DNA of 64,000 nucleotides from Maribacter_C sp047345145 (GCF_047345145.1 NZ_JBLFER010000002.1:558001-622000); one strand, 5' to 3'. Counted from the stretch's first letter, positions 18,549-26,534 are shown. A program made the numbers and translations. Notes: generated by a model from the letters alone, not told the origin.

Positions 18549-19739
18549 ATGCAAATGCTACCCTTACAGGGCTTTCCACAGTTTAATATATACAGTACCC
18601 CCTTATTGATTTTGGTGGTTCAGGGGCTTATATTATGTTTTTTACTGTACAGCAGATATTACAAAAGACGTTCGGTGCTAGATGTATTGTTGGCCTGCAT
18701 TTTGCTGATTATGTGTTACCATAGAACCACGTATACCATTGGTTTTATGGATTGGTACGACACCTACCGCAACACGAAAATCAATTACTTTTTAGTGAGT
18801 ATGGAAATGTTGATGGCACCGCTCATCTATTTCTATGTAAAAAGTGCCCTGACCCCCAATTTTAAGCTTCAAAAAAAGCATTTCAAACATTTTATTCCCT
18901 GGCTTATCTTTTTTGTGCTTAAGATGGGAATTTTGATTTATGACTCCCAACAACCAGGGTTTGCAGAGAATCAGAATGGGTATTTGGTGGTTAATTTTGA
19001 ATGGCCGTATCTCAGTCGAATTGTATCAGTTTTTTCAACGGCACAGATGCTTTTGTATTTGGCCTTCTCTTTTCAACTTTTCTACAATTACAAAAAAGAC
19101 ATACAACAGTTTTTCTCGAATACCGCGAAAAAGGAATTGAACTGGATTCGTAATTTCCTCTTCATCTACTCTTTTATTTTCCTATACGGGATAGGTCAAA
19201 TTTTCATAGAAGAATTTATTGTAGAAATGAGTTGGACACAACGCTGGTGGATTCAATTCTTCTCCGCTTTGGCACTGCTATATTTCGGAGTAAAGGGCTA
19301 TTTTACGGACTTTGATTTTCTAAGCATTTTTGAAAAACCCAAAAGCAGCTTCGAACCAAAACGTTCCGTAGCGAATGCTGATGACGTTTCTGAAAAGATT
19401 GAAACAGGAAAAAAAGCTATCAACACCTTATTTCAAGACGAAAAGATTTTTCTAGATCCAGAATTAAACCTCACCCAATTGGCTGAAAAAACCAAATTGA
19501 ACCGAGCTGAGGTCTCCGAAATCATCAATTTGGGTTTCGGAAAGAATTTTAATGACTTTGTCAACCAGTTTCGCATTGAAGAGTTCAAAAAACGTTTGGG
19601 TGGTGGCGACCACCAACAATTTTCTCTGGTTGGTTTGGCCTTTGAGTGCGGTTTTAACAGTAAAGCTACCTTTAATCGCGTCTTTAAAAAAGAGATGAAA
19701 CTTACCCCTACGGAATACTTGAACACCCTGAAAGAATAA
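18549..19739 (+). CDS. Membrane-bound AraC-family transcriptional regulator
   Basis: 396 residues. An N-terminal half of seven or so membrane helices (residues 15-265) is followed by a linker and an AraC HTH domain (about 285-395): LNLTQLAEKTKLNRAEVSEIIN, NFNDFVNQFRIEEFKKRL, LVGLAFECGFNSKATFNRVFKKEMKLTPTEYL. Same architecture as the regulator at 15966 but only distantly similar in the membrane part, so it probably senses something else. It follows the serine hydrolase gene by 71 bp in the same direction but has its own -7 box. Likely targets are local genes, unproven. Confidence 0.9.
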   Translation: MQMLPLQGFPQFNIYSTPLLILVVQGLILCFLLYSRYYKRRSVLDVLLACILLIMCYHRTTYTIGFMDWYDTYRNTKINYFLVSMEMLMAPLIYFYVKSALTPNFKLQKKHFKHFIPWLIFFVLKMGILIYDSQQPGFAENQNGYLVVNFEWPYLSRIVSVFSTAQMLLYLAFSFQLFYNYKKDIQQFFSNTAKKELNWIRNFLFIYSFIFLYGIGQIFIEEFIVEMSWTQRWWIQFFSALALLYFGVKGYFTDFDFLSIFEKPKSSFEPKRSVANADDVSEKIETGKKAINTLFQDEKIFLDPELNLTQLAEKTKLNRAEVSEIINLGFGKNFNDFVNQFRIEEFKKRLGGGDHQQFSLVGLAFECGFNSKATFNRVFKKEMKLTPTEYLNTLKE

Positions 19740-19837
19740 GGTCTCAAATAATTTGAGACGTCTCCATTTTATTTAAGTCGTTGGGGCAAAAGTACTTTCC
19801 CAAATTTGCTCCAGTAATAATCTTAAATTAAAATGTC

Positions 19838-20446
19838 ATGAGAAAAACAACAACAATTATCACCGTACTTCTATTCGTATTCACTTCATGTAGCACAGCG
19901 CAAAAATCGAATCTTGAAATCGCACAGGGCACTTCAATGGAATTGGATTACCCCAACTACAACATGTATGAGCTCCAACTCAAAAACAGTACCGGTGCAG
20001 ACTTAGAAGTAAAAGTAGAAAACAAAGAAACCGGCGAATTCGTTCGCGGCTTCGGACTAGGCCCTTTAGGAAAAGTAGAAGTCATGGTAGAACAAGGCAG
20101 CAAAATCGTGTTCACCAACAATTCCAATAAAATGGGTAAGCTTTCGGTGAAGATGTTGAATACCGATGTAAAACTAAAAGCTACGAGTAGCGACGAGCGC
20201 ATCAGTTTTAAACTAATCAACCCAAGCAATGAATCGATTCCCTTAATCATTCCCAACGTGATGAACCCGAACCTATCTCCCAATTCATCAAGCGGAGTAG
20301 ATTTAAAAATAGGCCAAGAACTCCTTTTCAGAAATGGTTTAAAAAGATACGTTCTACTAACCGTAGATGATTCCATCAAAGAAGGTGATGAAATCGATGT
20401 CTACGAGATATTGCAACAACGAAAAAAAGAACTGGGCTTAAAATAG
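19838..20446 (+). CDS. Small lipoprotein of unknown function
   Basis: 202 residues. Lipoprotein signal ending VFTSC (Cys18). The mature part is beta-rich with two similar-looking halves (ELQLKNSTGADLEVKVEN and SFKLINPSNESIPLIIPN), like a tandem beta-sandwich. No recognised motif. Downstream of the AraC-type gene by about 100 bp, but preceded by its own spacer. Confidence 0.7.
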   Translation: MRKTTTIITVLLFVFTSCSTAQKSNLEIAQGTSMELDYPNYNMYELQLKNSTGADLEVKVENKETGEFVRGFGLGPLGKVEVMVEQGSKIVFTNNSNKMGKLSVKMLNTDVKLKATSSDERISFKLINPSNESIPLIIPNVMNPNLSPNSSSGVDLKIGQELLFRNGLKRYVLLTVDDSIKEGDEIDVYEILQQRKKELGLK

Positions 20447-20473
20447 AAATTGAATAGGAAACATTTTTTTCAG

Positions 20474-20637
20474 GCTCCCCTCCTAATTCTAGGAGGGGAA
20501 TGAATCCGCCGGATGGCGGAGAAAGGGGTGGTAAAACCCAAGCCATAGCGTTTTGAGACAAACCTTGATAGCAAGCAATCAACATAGGAGTTTACCACCC
20601 CGCCCTGCGGGCACCCCTCCTTGAAAAAGGAGGGGAC
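20474..20637. repeat. Palindromic intergenic repeat (copy C)
   Basis: Outer arms CTCCCCTCCT...AGGAGGGGA at the left and CCCCTCCTTGAAAAAGGAGGGGA at the right are each hairpins and complementary to each other. Inner inverted pair: GGGGTGGTAAAAC and GTTTACCACCCC. It shares GAATGAATCCGCCGG-TGGCGGA with the copy at 37627-37880. Together with the next two repeats it fills the 656-bp stretch 20447-21102, which holds no gene. Confidence 0.8.
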
Positions 20638-20670
20638 CTATTTTCTTACACTTAACAAACAAAGTATTTT

Positions 20671-20814
20671 TTTAAAGCTCCCCCTCCTTATGCAGTGAGG
20701 GCGACGCTGCGAGACGACATAGTGTAAGCTCTGGGCGAGATGAAGTGTTGGCATGGCCGACGGGGGGTTAACCTATGGACACGAAAAGCAGAATCTCAGG
20801 GGAGGACCTTTAAA
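20671..20814. repeat. Palindromic intergenic repeat (copy D)
   Basis: Termini TTTAAAGCTCCCCCTCC and GGGGAGGACCTTTAAA are inverted copies. The left inner part (TTATGCA-TGAGGGCGACGCTGCGA) resembles the copy at 22790. The core is shorter than in the other copies. Confidence 0.7.
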
Positions 20815-20860
20815 CTATCTGCTAACAATCCAATAATCTAACAATCCCACCAACACTGTC

Positions 20861-20967
20861 ATCCTGAGCCTTTCGATGAAGTTTATCCTGAGCGCAGCCG
20901 AAGGGCTCAAGACAGGCTCCGTCGAGAGCATTGGAACACCCATCTCGAATCCGCTCGATGTGACGCA
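20861..20967. repeat. GTCATCCTGAGC intergenic repeat
   Basis: Starts TGTCATCCTGAGCCTTTCGA, contains AAGGGCTCAAGACAGGCTCC, and ends CGAATCCGCTCGATGTGACG. A close relative at 23932-23986 shares both blocks. It is non-coding, of the dispersed palindromic type. Confidence 0.75.
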
Positions 20968-21102
20968 CTATTGTAGAACGCCTAGAAACTCAAAAACGAG
21001 CACCCAAACTATAAATCCGTATCGCATTCCTAAATATACTTGCGTTTAGAAATAAATATTTTAATATCTTCAACGTAGTTTCCCGTTTAAAACATCAATC
21101 AA

Positions 21103-22782
21103 ATGAAAGTATTTCAATCAATGCCACTAAATGTGGTTATTTTCTTTCTGAGCATATGCTCAGTAAGCTGTCAAACTTCTTCAACTTCCTCGGATACAGA
21201 AAAATCCATAGACAAAATTTTCGCGAATTTTAATGATATCAGCAGGCCCGGAGCTTCGGTAGCCGTGGTACAAAATGGCGAAATAGTTTTCAAAAAAGGC
21301 TATGGAAGTGCCAATTTGGAGTATGATATTCCCGTGACTCCCGAAACGATTTTTCATGTGGCTTCGGTATCAAAACAGTTCACAGTGTTTGCCATTTTAC
21401 TACTTGCCGAAGAAGGTAAACTATCCCTTGATGACCCCATTCAAAAGCATATTACTGAAGTCCCGGATTTCGGACAAGAGATAACCCTAAGGCATCTGGC
21501 AACCCACACAAGCGGTATGCGTGACCAATGGGATCTCTTAAATTTAGCGGGCTGGCGATGGGACGATGTGATTACCAAAGAACACATCTTAAAAATAATA
21601 GCCAAACAAAAGGAATTGAATTTCACCCCTGGCGAACAATACATGTATTGCAATTCAGGCTTTACGTTACTGGCTGAGGTGGTGGCGCGTATTTCAGGAA
21701 AGTCCTTTGCCAAGTTTACAAAAGAGCGCATGTTTGAGCCCTTAAAAATGACCCATTCACAATTTTACGACGACCATACTAAAATAGTGAAGAATAGAGC
21801 CTATTCGTATTATCCGAATGGCCCCTTTGCTTTTGTGAAAAGCAGGTTGAATTTTGCCAATGTTGGGGCGACAAGTTTGTTTACCACTCCTGAGGATTTA
21901 GCCCTTTGGGCTATGAATTTTAAAAATCTCACGGTGGGCAGTAAAGCCATCGTGGAGCAGATGAATACCCTGGCCGTTTTGAACAATGGCGAAACTTTTG
22001 GTGGTGCTTATGGGCAATTTGTAGGACCTTATAAAGGATTGCAGCAAATACAACACAGCGGAGGTGATGCGGGTTACCGCGCGCATTTAGTGCGTTTCCC
22101 CGCTCAAGATTTTGCAGTTGCTGTAGCTTCAAATTCAGGGGTTTCTAATCCCTACAATTTGGCCTTACAGGTCGCCGATTTGTACTTAGAAGATGCATAT
22201 AAAATTGAGGAAGAAGCTTCCAAAACCGAGGTAAAAACAATAGCCTTATCTGAGAAAGAACTCAAAGCCTTTGAGGGTCATTATTGGGATGCCAAAGATA
22301 TGTATTCAAGAAGAATTCATGTAAAAGATGGCAGCTTGCAATACGATCGTGGCAGTGGAAATGTTACTGAATTGGCACCTATAGAAAAGAACACCTTTAA
22401 AATGCAAAATATACCGACCGATGTTCTAGTGAAATTCACTTCGAAAGATGGGAAGAAAGGCATGATCGTATCAGAAGGAGAGACTGTTTTAGGTACTTTA
22501 GTAGAATATCAAGCTATCGACCGAGCGTCGATAGACATGAAACAATATTTAGGCAGCTATACCAGCGAAGAGTTAAGCACCACCTATACCATTATCGAGA
22601 AAGAAGGCAAATTGATAGCCACCCACCCAAGAGTTTCCGACGGACCAGTAAATTTTGTAAAAACAGATTTTTTCAATATTGGGGGCAACACGGTAGAATT
22701 CACAAGAGACACGAATAACAATATATCAGGACTAAAAGTCTCCGGTGGAAGAGTGAAAAACCTAAAGTTCAGCAAAGATTAA
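21103..22782 (+). CDS. Serine hydrolase lipoprotein, class C beta-lactamase family
   Basis: 559 residues. Lipoprotein signal with lipobox CSVSC (Cys23). Catalytic set is intact: S88-V-S-K91, Y182-C-N184 and H318-S-G320. After the catalytic domain (to about residue 375) come two beta-rich segments (from LSEKELKAFEGHYW and MKQYLGSYTSEEL), like lipocalin-type C-terminal domains of this family. It is the intact paralogue of the degenerate protein at 11657-13372. Substrate unknown. Flanked on both sides by palindromic repeats. Confidence 0.92.
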   Translation: MKVFQSMPLNVVIFFLSICSVSCQTSSTSSDTEKSIDKIFANFNDISRPGASVAVVQNGEIVFKKGYGSANLEYDIPVTPETIFHVASVSKQFTVFAILLLAEEGKLSLDDPIQKHITEVPDFGQEITLRHLATHTSGMRDQWDLLNLAGWRWDDVITKEHILKIIAKQKELNFTPGEQYMYCNSGFTLLAEVVARISGKSFAKFTKERMFEPLKMTHSQFYDDHTKIVKNRAYSYYPNGPFAFVKSRLNFANVGATSLFTTPEDLALWAMNFKNLTVGSKAIVEQMNTLAVLNNGETFGGAYGQFVGPYKGLQQIQHSGGDAGYRAHLVRFPAQDFAVAVASNSGVSNPYNLALQVADLYLEDAYKIEEEASKTEVKTIALSEKELKAFEGHYWDAKDMYSRRIHVKDGSLQYDRGSGNVTELAPIEKNTFKMQNIPTDVLVKFTSKDGKKGMIVSEGETVLGTLVEYQAIDRASIDMKQYLGSYTSEELSTTYTIIEKEGKLIATHPRVSDGPVNFVKTDFFNIGGNTVEFTRDTNNNISGLKVSGGRVKNLKFSKD

Positions 22783-22789
22783 ATAAGAC

Positions 22790-23016
22790 TTTTAAAGCTT
22801 CCCTCCTTATGCAAGGAGGGACGACGCTGCGAAAGCAGTGGGCGAGTTGTAGCGCTGGCAAAGCCGAATGGCGGAAAAAGAGGTGGTAAAACCCAAGCCT
22901 TGGCCTTTTGCAACAAACCATAAGAACAAGTAATCAACCTAGCAGTTTACCACCCCGTCTTCTTGCGTCGCTTGCAGCGAAACAAGAATCCACCCCTCCT
23001 TGAAAAAGGAGGGGAG
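22790..23016. repeat. Palindromic intergenic repeat (copy E)
   Basis: TTTAAAGCTTCCCTCC at the left, CCCCTCCTTGAAAAAGGAGGGGA at the right, inner pair GAGGTGGTAAAAC and GTTTACCACCCC. The right half (GTCTTCTTGC, then GCTTGCAGCGAAACAAGAATCC) is nearly identical to that of copy H at 37800-37880. No gene in 22783-23119. Confidence 0.8.
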
Positions 23017-23057
23017 CAGTTATTTCTTTGTCCGACCTAAAACTCAACAAACTAGGA

Positions 23058-23117
23058 ACATATGCACAATACGCAAATCGCAAAATGCGTACAGCGAAAA
23101 GCGTGCAGCGAAAAGCC
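23058..23117. repeat. ACGCAAATCGCAAA / AGCGTGCAGCG repeat, copy 1
   Basis: An ATACGCAAATCGCAAAATGCG block followed by heptamer-like GCGTACAGCGAAAAGCG units. Two further copies are at 23988-24060 and 24219-24285. The left part and the AGCGTRYAGCG tail are partly complementary, so the RNA could fold. Confidence 0.65.
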
Positions 23118-23119
23118 TC

Positions 23120-23890
23120 TCAATCCACAAACCCCAAATAAGAAACTAAAAACGAATTCGGCGATTTCCGAACCATATCCACCCCATAGCCAAAACCCTC
23201 GGCACGATGGGAGTATTCAATCTTTTTAAGCGAATTCCCCTCACGCTCAGTAGCGATAAAGCTGTCCCAAACATCAGCAGGTTTTTTAGGGTCTTCGGTA
23301 ACCGTTTTGGCAGCTCCTTCGGGATTCGGAAAGCCTAAGCTTTTGGGAATCCCATACATGGCCGATACAATGTAATAGGCCTCATGCCACTGACTCACAG
23401 GCAGTACAAAAGTATCGGTAGTACCCTCATGAAAATCGGGGTCATTGGCTTTGCTTTCGTAACTAATGTCAGGATAGGTTTTTTTTAAATCTGCGATATA
23501 GTCTTCCACGGATTCCCCTTCCTTCAGCAATCGAATAGGGGAAAGGTAGCCGCTAAAGGCAAAACCCCTTTGCCCTTCGTATTGCACTTCAAGCATAGCA
23601 CCTTCAATATTTTCGATGGCCATATCGGTAGCAGCAGGTGCATCCAAAAGAATCACCGGACTTCCCAAAGGCATTGTAGCTAGCTTTTCGCTAGAGAGAT
23701 TATCTTCCTTCCGAAGACTGAGTCCGCTTGGGGTAAGCACATAAAGAGAATCGGCTTCACTATCTTGATTCGGAACATCAGCAATTTCCTTAGAACCATT
23801 CGATTCTTGAGCTTTTGGCTTTTCAGCCTTCTCCCCACAACCCAAACTCACAAGCAACAAGAAAAACAGAAACGACAGTATACTTTTCAT
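23120..23890 (-). CDS. SH3-like-domain lipoprotein
   Basis: About 256 residues from ATG 23890. A longer in-frame start (23959) would run through a dispersed repeat and is rejected. Signal with lipobox VSLGC. After a charged linker, YVLTPSGLSLRKEDNLSSEKLATMPLGS is a bacterial SH3-type segment (the LxLR pattern), then QRGFAFSGYLSP. The C-terminal 130 residues, with a Trp/Tyr-rich stretch VSQWHEAYYIVSAMYGIP, are unrecognised. Probably an outer-membrane or periplasmic lipoprotein. Confidence 0.75.
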   Translation of the reverse strand: MKSILSFLFFLLLVSLGCGEKAEKPKAQESNGSKEIADVPNQDSEADSLYVLTPSGLSLRKEDNLSSEKLATMPLGSPVILLDAPAATDMAIENIEGAMLEVQYEGQRGFAFSGYLSPIRLLKEGESVEDYIADLKKTYPDISYESKANDPDFHEGTTDTFVLPVSQWHEAYYIVSAMYGIPKSLGFPNPEGAAKTVTEDPKKPADVWDSFIATEREGNSLKKIEYSHRAEGFGYGVDMVRKSPNSFLVSYLGFVD

Positions 23891-23931
23891 AAGAAGCGTT
23901 TTTTCAAAAGTACGAATGAATTGCTCTATTG

Positions 23932-24062
23932 TCATCCTGAGCCTTTCGTCTGCGCTCAAGACAGGCTCCGTCGAAGGGCTAGGAACATATGCGCTTCACG
24001 CAACACGCCATACGCAAATCGCAAAAAAGCGTGCAGCGTATAGCGTATAGCGTACAGCTAAA
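23932..24062. repeat. Two adjacent dispersed repeats (GTCATCCTGAGC and AATCGCAAA types)
   Basis: 23932-23986: TGTCATCCTGAGCCTTTCG, then GCTCAAGACAGGCTCC and GTCGAAGGGCTAGG. 23988-24062: TACGCAAATCGCAAAAAAGCG with AGCGTATAGCGTATAGCGTA, i.e. AGCGTAT in tandem. Both have other copies in the window. Confidence 0.7.
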
Positions 24063-24065
24063 AAA

Positions 24066-24218
24066 CTAACAACCATCGGTCCCGCAACTATCACCTTCAC
24101 CTATTACCTCCACGGGTGAAGAAACTTTTGTGAACGCCTCCAAAAACACCTCCACCGGCTGCGCGCCAGAAATACCATATTGGTCATTGATAATAAGGGG
24201 ACACCCATTCAACGCCCC
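24066..24218 (-). pseudogene. frnE: C-terminal fragment of a DsbA/FrnE-type oxidoreductase gene
   Basis: Reading the minus strand from 24218 to the stop at 24066 gives GALNGCPLIINDQYGISGAQ, then PVEVFLEAFTKV and a Cys-containing tail ending GTDGC. This matches the last part of FrnE-like DsbA proteins (G.P.FVI...Y.ISGAQP.EVFL). There is no start codon; the N-terminal part of what seems the same gene is at 25728-26006. Roughly 90 middle residues are missing. It does not make a complete enzyme. Confidence 0.75.
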
Positions 24219-24285
24219 ACGCTATACGCAAATCGCAAATCGCAAAAAGCGTGCAGCGTATAGCGTTTAGCGTAAAGCGAATAAA
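24219..24285. repeat. ACGCAAATCGCAAA / AGCGTGCAGCG repeat, copy 3
   Basis: CGCTATACGCAAATCGCAAATCGCAAA, then AAGCGTGCAGCGTATAGCG and further AGCGTWWAGCG units. It sits exactly at the junction between the frnE C-terminal fragment and the truncated second frnE 5' end. Confidence 0.65.
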
Positions 24286-24371
24286 GCTACTTTTATAGGG
24301 TGTTTTTGCATGGCAAAATTATGTTTATGAGTTATGAAGAGTTGGTCGTGAAAGGTTGGGGAAACCTACTT
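24286..24371. repeat. Left 86-bp direct repeat carrying the frnE 5' end
   Basis: Same length, without gaps, as 25981-26066. The first 35 bp and the last 32 bp are almost identical and the middle is diverged. On the minus strand it contains ATG (24311) and nine codons (MQKHPIKVA) identical to the start of the frnE fragment at 26006, then runs into a dispersed repeat and a stop. The two copies bracket the wHTH/nucleotidyltransferase pair. Confidence 0.8.
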
Positions 24372-24382
24372 CACTTTAGCAA

Positions 24383-25069
24383 TCAACTATTAATTATTCG
24401 TTCAATTTTTTCTTTTAACAAAGGCAATCTATCAGTCACAATTAGTGGATGTATATGGCATGAAATAATTTCTATAAAGTTGGTGCTCTGTTGTATTTTG
24501 ATTAGCTCTTCTTTTAAAAATTGTTTAATTTTTGAGTGATCATTTTCTATTTCTTCGACAATAGTAGTTCTGTTATCTAATACATAAATAATATCTTCAA
24601 AATCATGACTTGTTCTATAATCTGTACCACGGTCATTAAAGGCTTCAAATTTTGTTGCCAAATAGCAGGGTGCTGAAAAAACACGAATGTTTTGGCCTTT
24701 AACTGTCGCTGGCCATAAATTTTCAAAACCAATGGTATACCACTTGTTTGCTGGGCCAATTGAGCTATCTTTAGCAGGCATAATGTCTACAGCGATGTCT
24801 TTATATAAATACCTGCATATCGAAGGTCCGTTGGGGTCAGGACTAAAGCCTAGATCCGCTAATCGTTCTAGCATTTGTGCCCAATCTGCATAATTTAATA
24901 AGTTGATTGTTAAATCTACATCTGCTGTAGGTCGTATTTCATCTGCCGAGACATCATCTGTATATACGCTTATTATGGCTCCGCCAATAAAGACCATCTG
25001 GTCTTTCAATTCTTTTAGAGCTTCTGCAACTTCTGCAACGGTAGCGATATTGATAATTTTGTTTTCCAT
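24383..25069 (-). CDS. Nucleotidyltransferase-fold protein (AbiEii-type toxin candidate)
   Basis: 228 residues from ATG 25069 (a GTG at 25084 would add five). The N-terminal half shows the minimal nucleotidyltransferase pattern: FIGGAIISVY, then RPTADVDLTI, giving GG and the D-x-D pair about 20 residues apart. FSAPCYLATKFEAFNDRG and DFEDIIYVLDNR match the helical region of AbiEii/MenA-like proteins. Such proteins modify tRNA or other nucleic acids as toxins of type IV toxin-antitoxin or abortive infection systems. It lies 15 bp after the wHTH gene, the abiEi-abiEii order. Toxicity is inferred. Confidence 0.7.
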   Translation of the reverse strand: MENKIINIATVAEVAEALKELKDQMVFIGGAIISVYTDDVSADEIRPTADVDLTINLLNYADWAQMLERLADLGFSPDPNGPSICRYLYKDIAVDIMPAKDSSIGPANKWYTIGFENLWPATVKGQNIRVFSAPCYLATKFEAFNDRGTDYRTSHDFEDIIYVLDNRTTIVEEIENDHSKIKQFLKEELIKIQQSTNFIEIISCHIHPLIVTDRLPLLKEKIERIINS

Positions 25070-25084
25070 AACTGTAATTCGCAC

Positions 25085-25633
25085 TTAAATAGTCATTGTT
25101 CTGTCAAAATTGGCATCCTCCTTTAAGATTCTAAGTTTTAGTTCTTTTATAGCAATTGCCTTTTCACGTGCTCTACCAACACGTAAGCCATCTACCAGGG
25201 CTAAAAGCTCATGCAATTTTTCATCTTTTCGAACCGCTTCAATAACGGTTGGGTATAAAGGTTCAATGGCTTGGCCTCTTAGTTCTCCTTTGGCATAGGG
25301 CCAAACATAGTGCTCATTGCTCACTATTATGGTATTCAAAGGAGGAGCTGAATGTGCCGTTGGTATGCCGCGAACCAAAGCACCAGGTTGTTGCGGATAC
25401 ACATACCGTAAGCCATACTCTAAAAAATCGCATAGCGCTAAGCGCATTAAATGTTTTTTATCTGGTGCTATTAAACCAGCAAATTTTGATCGGTTGATAC
25501 TTTCACTTACTTCGCTAGCGCTTATGCTGAGCTCATGCGAAAGGTCTTTCATATACCATTTTTCTGACCCTTTTGCGGCAATTTTTAATAAAATCACGAT
25601 ATCGTGGGGTCTCATACCGCTATGTTTTTTCAT
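25085..25633 (-). CDS. Winged-helix protein, partner (antitoxin candidate) of the nucleotidyltransferase
   Basis: 182 residues. Residues 7-65 look like a winged helix-turn-helix: DIVILLKIAAKGSEKWYMKD, then LSHELSISASEVSESINRSK, then LIAPDK. The remainder (GIPTAHSAPPLNTIIVSNEH, YVWPYAKGELRGQ) is not a domain I can name. It is first gene of a two-gene unit with the nucleotidyltransferase. An inverted repeat TATCAGA...TCTGATA just upstream would suit autoregulation. It differs from classical AbiEi in sequence, so the antitoxin role rests on gene order. Confidence 0.65.
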   Translation of the reverse strand: MKKHSGMRPHDIVILLKIAAKGSEKWYMKDLSHELSISASEVSESINRSKFAGLIAPDKKHLMRLALCDFLEYGLRYVYPQQPGALVRGIPTAHSAPPLNTIIVSNEHYVWPYAKGELRGQAIEPLYPTVIEAVRKDEKLHELLALVDGLRVGRAREKAIAIKELKLRILKEDANFDRTMTI

Positions 25634-25648
25634 GACTAGTAGCTTTGT

Positions 25649-25711
25649 TATCAGACAAATATAAATGAAATATATTAATTCGCGAATCGCGAATCGAGAA
25701 TTTTTCTGATA
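25649..25711. promoter_or_regulatory. Inverted repeat upstream of the wHTH/nucleotidyltransferase pair
   Basis: TATCAGA (25649-25655) and TCTGATA (25705-25711) flank an A/T-rich stretch with the heptamer GCGAATC repeated in tandem (GCGAATCGCGAATCGAGAAT). It lies 16 bp upstream of the wHTH start on the minus strand. Candidate operator or promoter region; also a possible insertion scar. Confidence 0.4.
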
Positions 25712-25727
25712 AATACATATGAATTCT

Positions 25728-26006
25728 TTACAGAACTCCCAAAATAAGAGTAATGCCTTCGCCAGCTTCTGTGATGTGCATCATGGCATCAGTAAGGTCT
25801 CTATCTCCAAATTTATTGGTGAGGTAGGTATCACGGTCATAACCGGCTTCGGGTATGGTAGGGTCTAACTGAAAAGGGTGCCAAGTGACTTCTACGGGGG
25901 CACCTTGCCATTGTTGTAATGCGCTTTCTAGTCTGCGCTTACCGACATAGCACCAAGGGCAGGCGACATCTGATACTACGGCTACTTTTATGGGATGTTT
26001 TTGCAT
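25728..26006 (-). pseudogene. frnE: N-terminal fragment of a DsbA/FrnE-type oxidoreductase gene
   Basis: 92 codons. MQKHPIKVAVVSDVACPWCY has the thioredoxin-fold start and the C16-P-W-C19 redox pair; VGKRRLESALQQW, VEVTWHPFQLDP and AGYDRDTYLTNKFGD follow as in FrnE/2-hydroxychromene-2-carboxylate isomerase-type DsbA proteins (normally about 210-240 residues). Homology ends near EAGEGI, after which seven unrelated residues and a stop follow. The matching C-terminus lies 1.5 kb away at 24066-24218. Interrupted gene with a deleted middle. Confidence 0.8.
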
Positions 26007-26066
26007 GGCAAAATGAATTTAAGGGTTATAAGGCAGTTGGTCGTGAAAGGTTGGGGAAACCTACTT
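25981..26066. repeat. Right 86-bp direct repeat (frnE start and upstream region)
   Basis: Partner of 24286-24371. It spans the first nine codons of frnE, the start codon and 60 bp upstream, ending AGGTTGGGGAAACCTACTT. The segment AGGTTGGGGAAACCT is itself a short hairpin. Confidence 0.8.
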
Positions 26067-26132
26067 AGATTGATTTTTGTATTTGGCAGCTAAGTAAAGG
26101 AAGTGGCGTAGTGATTTAAATCGGACATTTCT

Positions 26133-26158
26133 AAAAAAAACTATTTGATAGATAGTTT
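26133..26158 (-). terminator. Probable terminator of the small gene at 26211
   Basis: On the minus strand AAACTAT, a 7-nt loop and ATAGTTT, continuing into a run of Ts (plus-strand A-run 26133-26140). It follows the stop of the minus-strand gene at 26211 by about 50 bp. Confidence 0.55.
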
Positions 26159-26210
26159 GGTATCTCCTTCGAGCAGCGGAGCTTTTCTTTTATGGAAAAA
26201 TACAGTGTTT

Positions 26211-26486
26211 CTAATTGATAGCTTTTATCAATACTATTTTGCCCTTTTTTACTAGTGATAGTTTATCAAATTCACTTACCGACTCTAATCTTTTTTTTCC
26301 GATGGAAAATCGACGATACTTATAAGACACTTTCCTGTTTTTATATAATTTTCCTTCAAACTTAAAATCTATATATTTTGATTTTTTGAATAAAGTCATA
26401 ATATCATAATCTTGAGTATATGCCCAGGTAATTATGCCATAATCTCTATTCCTTTTTTTAATTTTTAAAACAATCATAATTGACAT
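26211..26486 (-). CDS. Small basic hypothetical protein next to the RM system
   Basis: 91 residues, very rich in Lys, Arg and Tyr (YKYRRFSIGKKR), with no recognised motif. A/T-rich like the methyltransferase gene, from which it diverges across a 67-bp gap holding the AAGCTT palindrome. It is followed by a plausible terminator, which supports a real transcript. A DNA-binding or RM-associated role is possible from charge and position, but is not shown by the sequence. Confidence 0.5.
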   Translation of the reverse strand: MSIMIVLKIKKRNRDYGIITWAYTQDYDIMTLFKKSKYIDFKFEGKLYKNRKVSYKYRRFSIGKKRLESVSEFDKLSLVKKGKIVLIKAIN

Positions 26487-26488
26487 TT

Positions 26489-26509
26489 AAAAGCTTAAAT
26501 TAAGCTTTT
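26489..26509. promoter_or_regulatory. 21-bp palindrome with two AAGCTT sites upstream of the methyltransferase gene
   Basis: The palindrome AAAAGCTTAAA-TTAAGCTTTT spans 26489-26509 and holds AAGCTT at 26491-26496 and 26502-26507. AAGCTT is the HindIII site, and the endonuclease of this locus is HindIII-like. It sits between divergent genes, just upstream of the -7 box at 26527. It may be an operator for methylation-dependent or protein-mediated control of the methylase. Confidence 0.5.
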
Positions 26510-26526
26510 TTTTGAATAAAAGAAAC

Positions 26527-26534
26527 TATATTTG
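26527..26534 (+). promoter_or_regulatory. -7 promoter box of the methyltransferase gene
   Basis: TATATTTG, a full match to TAnnTTTG. Transcription would start near 26541, between the in-frame TTG (26545) and ATG (26554), favouring ATG 26554 as start with a very short leader. Confidence 0.5.

Noticed and set aside
23891..23959. N-terminal extension of the SH3-like lipoprotein
   Set aside because: The extension is encoded by the GTCATCCTGAGC repeat and would bury the lipoprotein signal; ATG 23890 starts directly at the signal.
26100..26210. Transposase remnant between frnE and the RM system
   Set aside because: No coding trace of a transposase and no flanking terminal inverted repeats; only a probable terminator and A/T-rich spacer are present.
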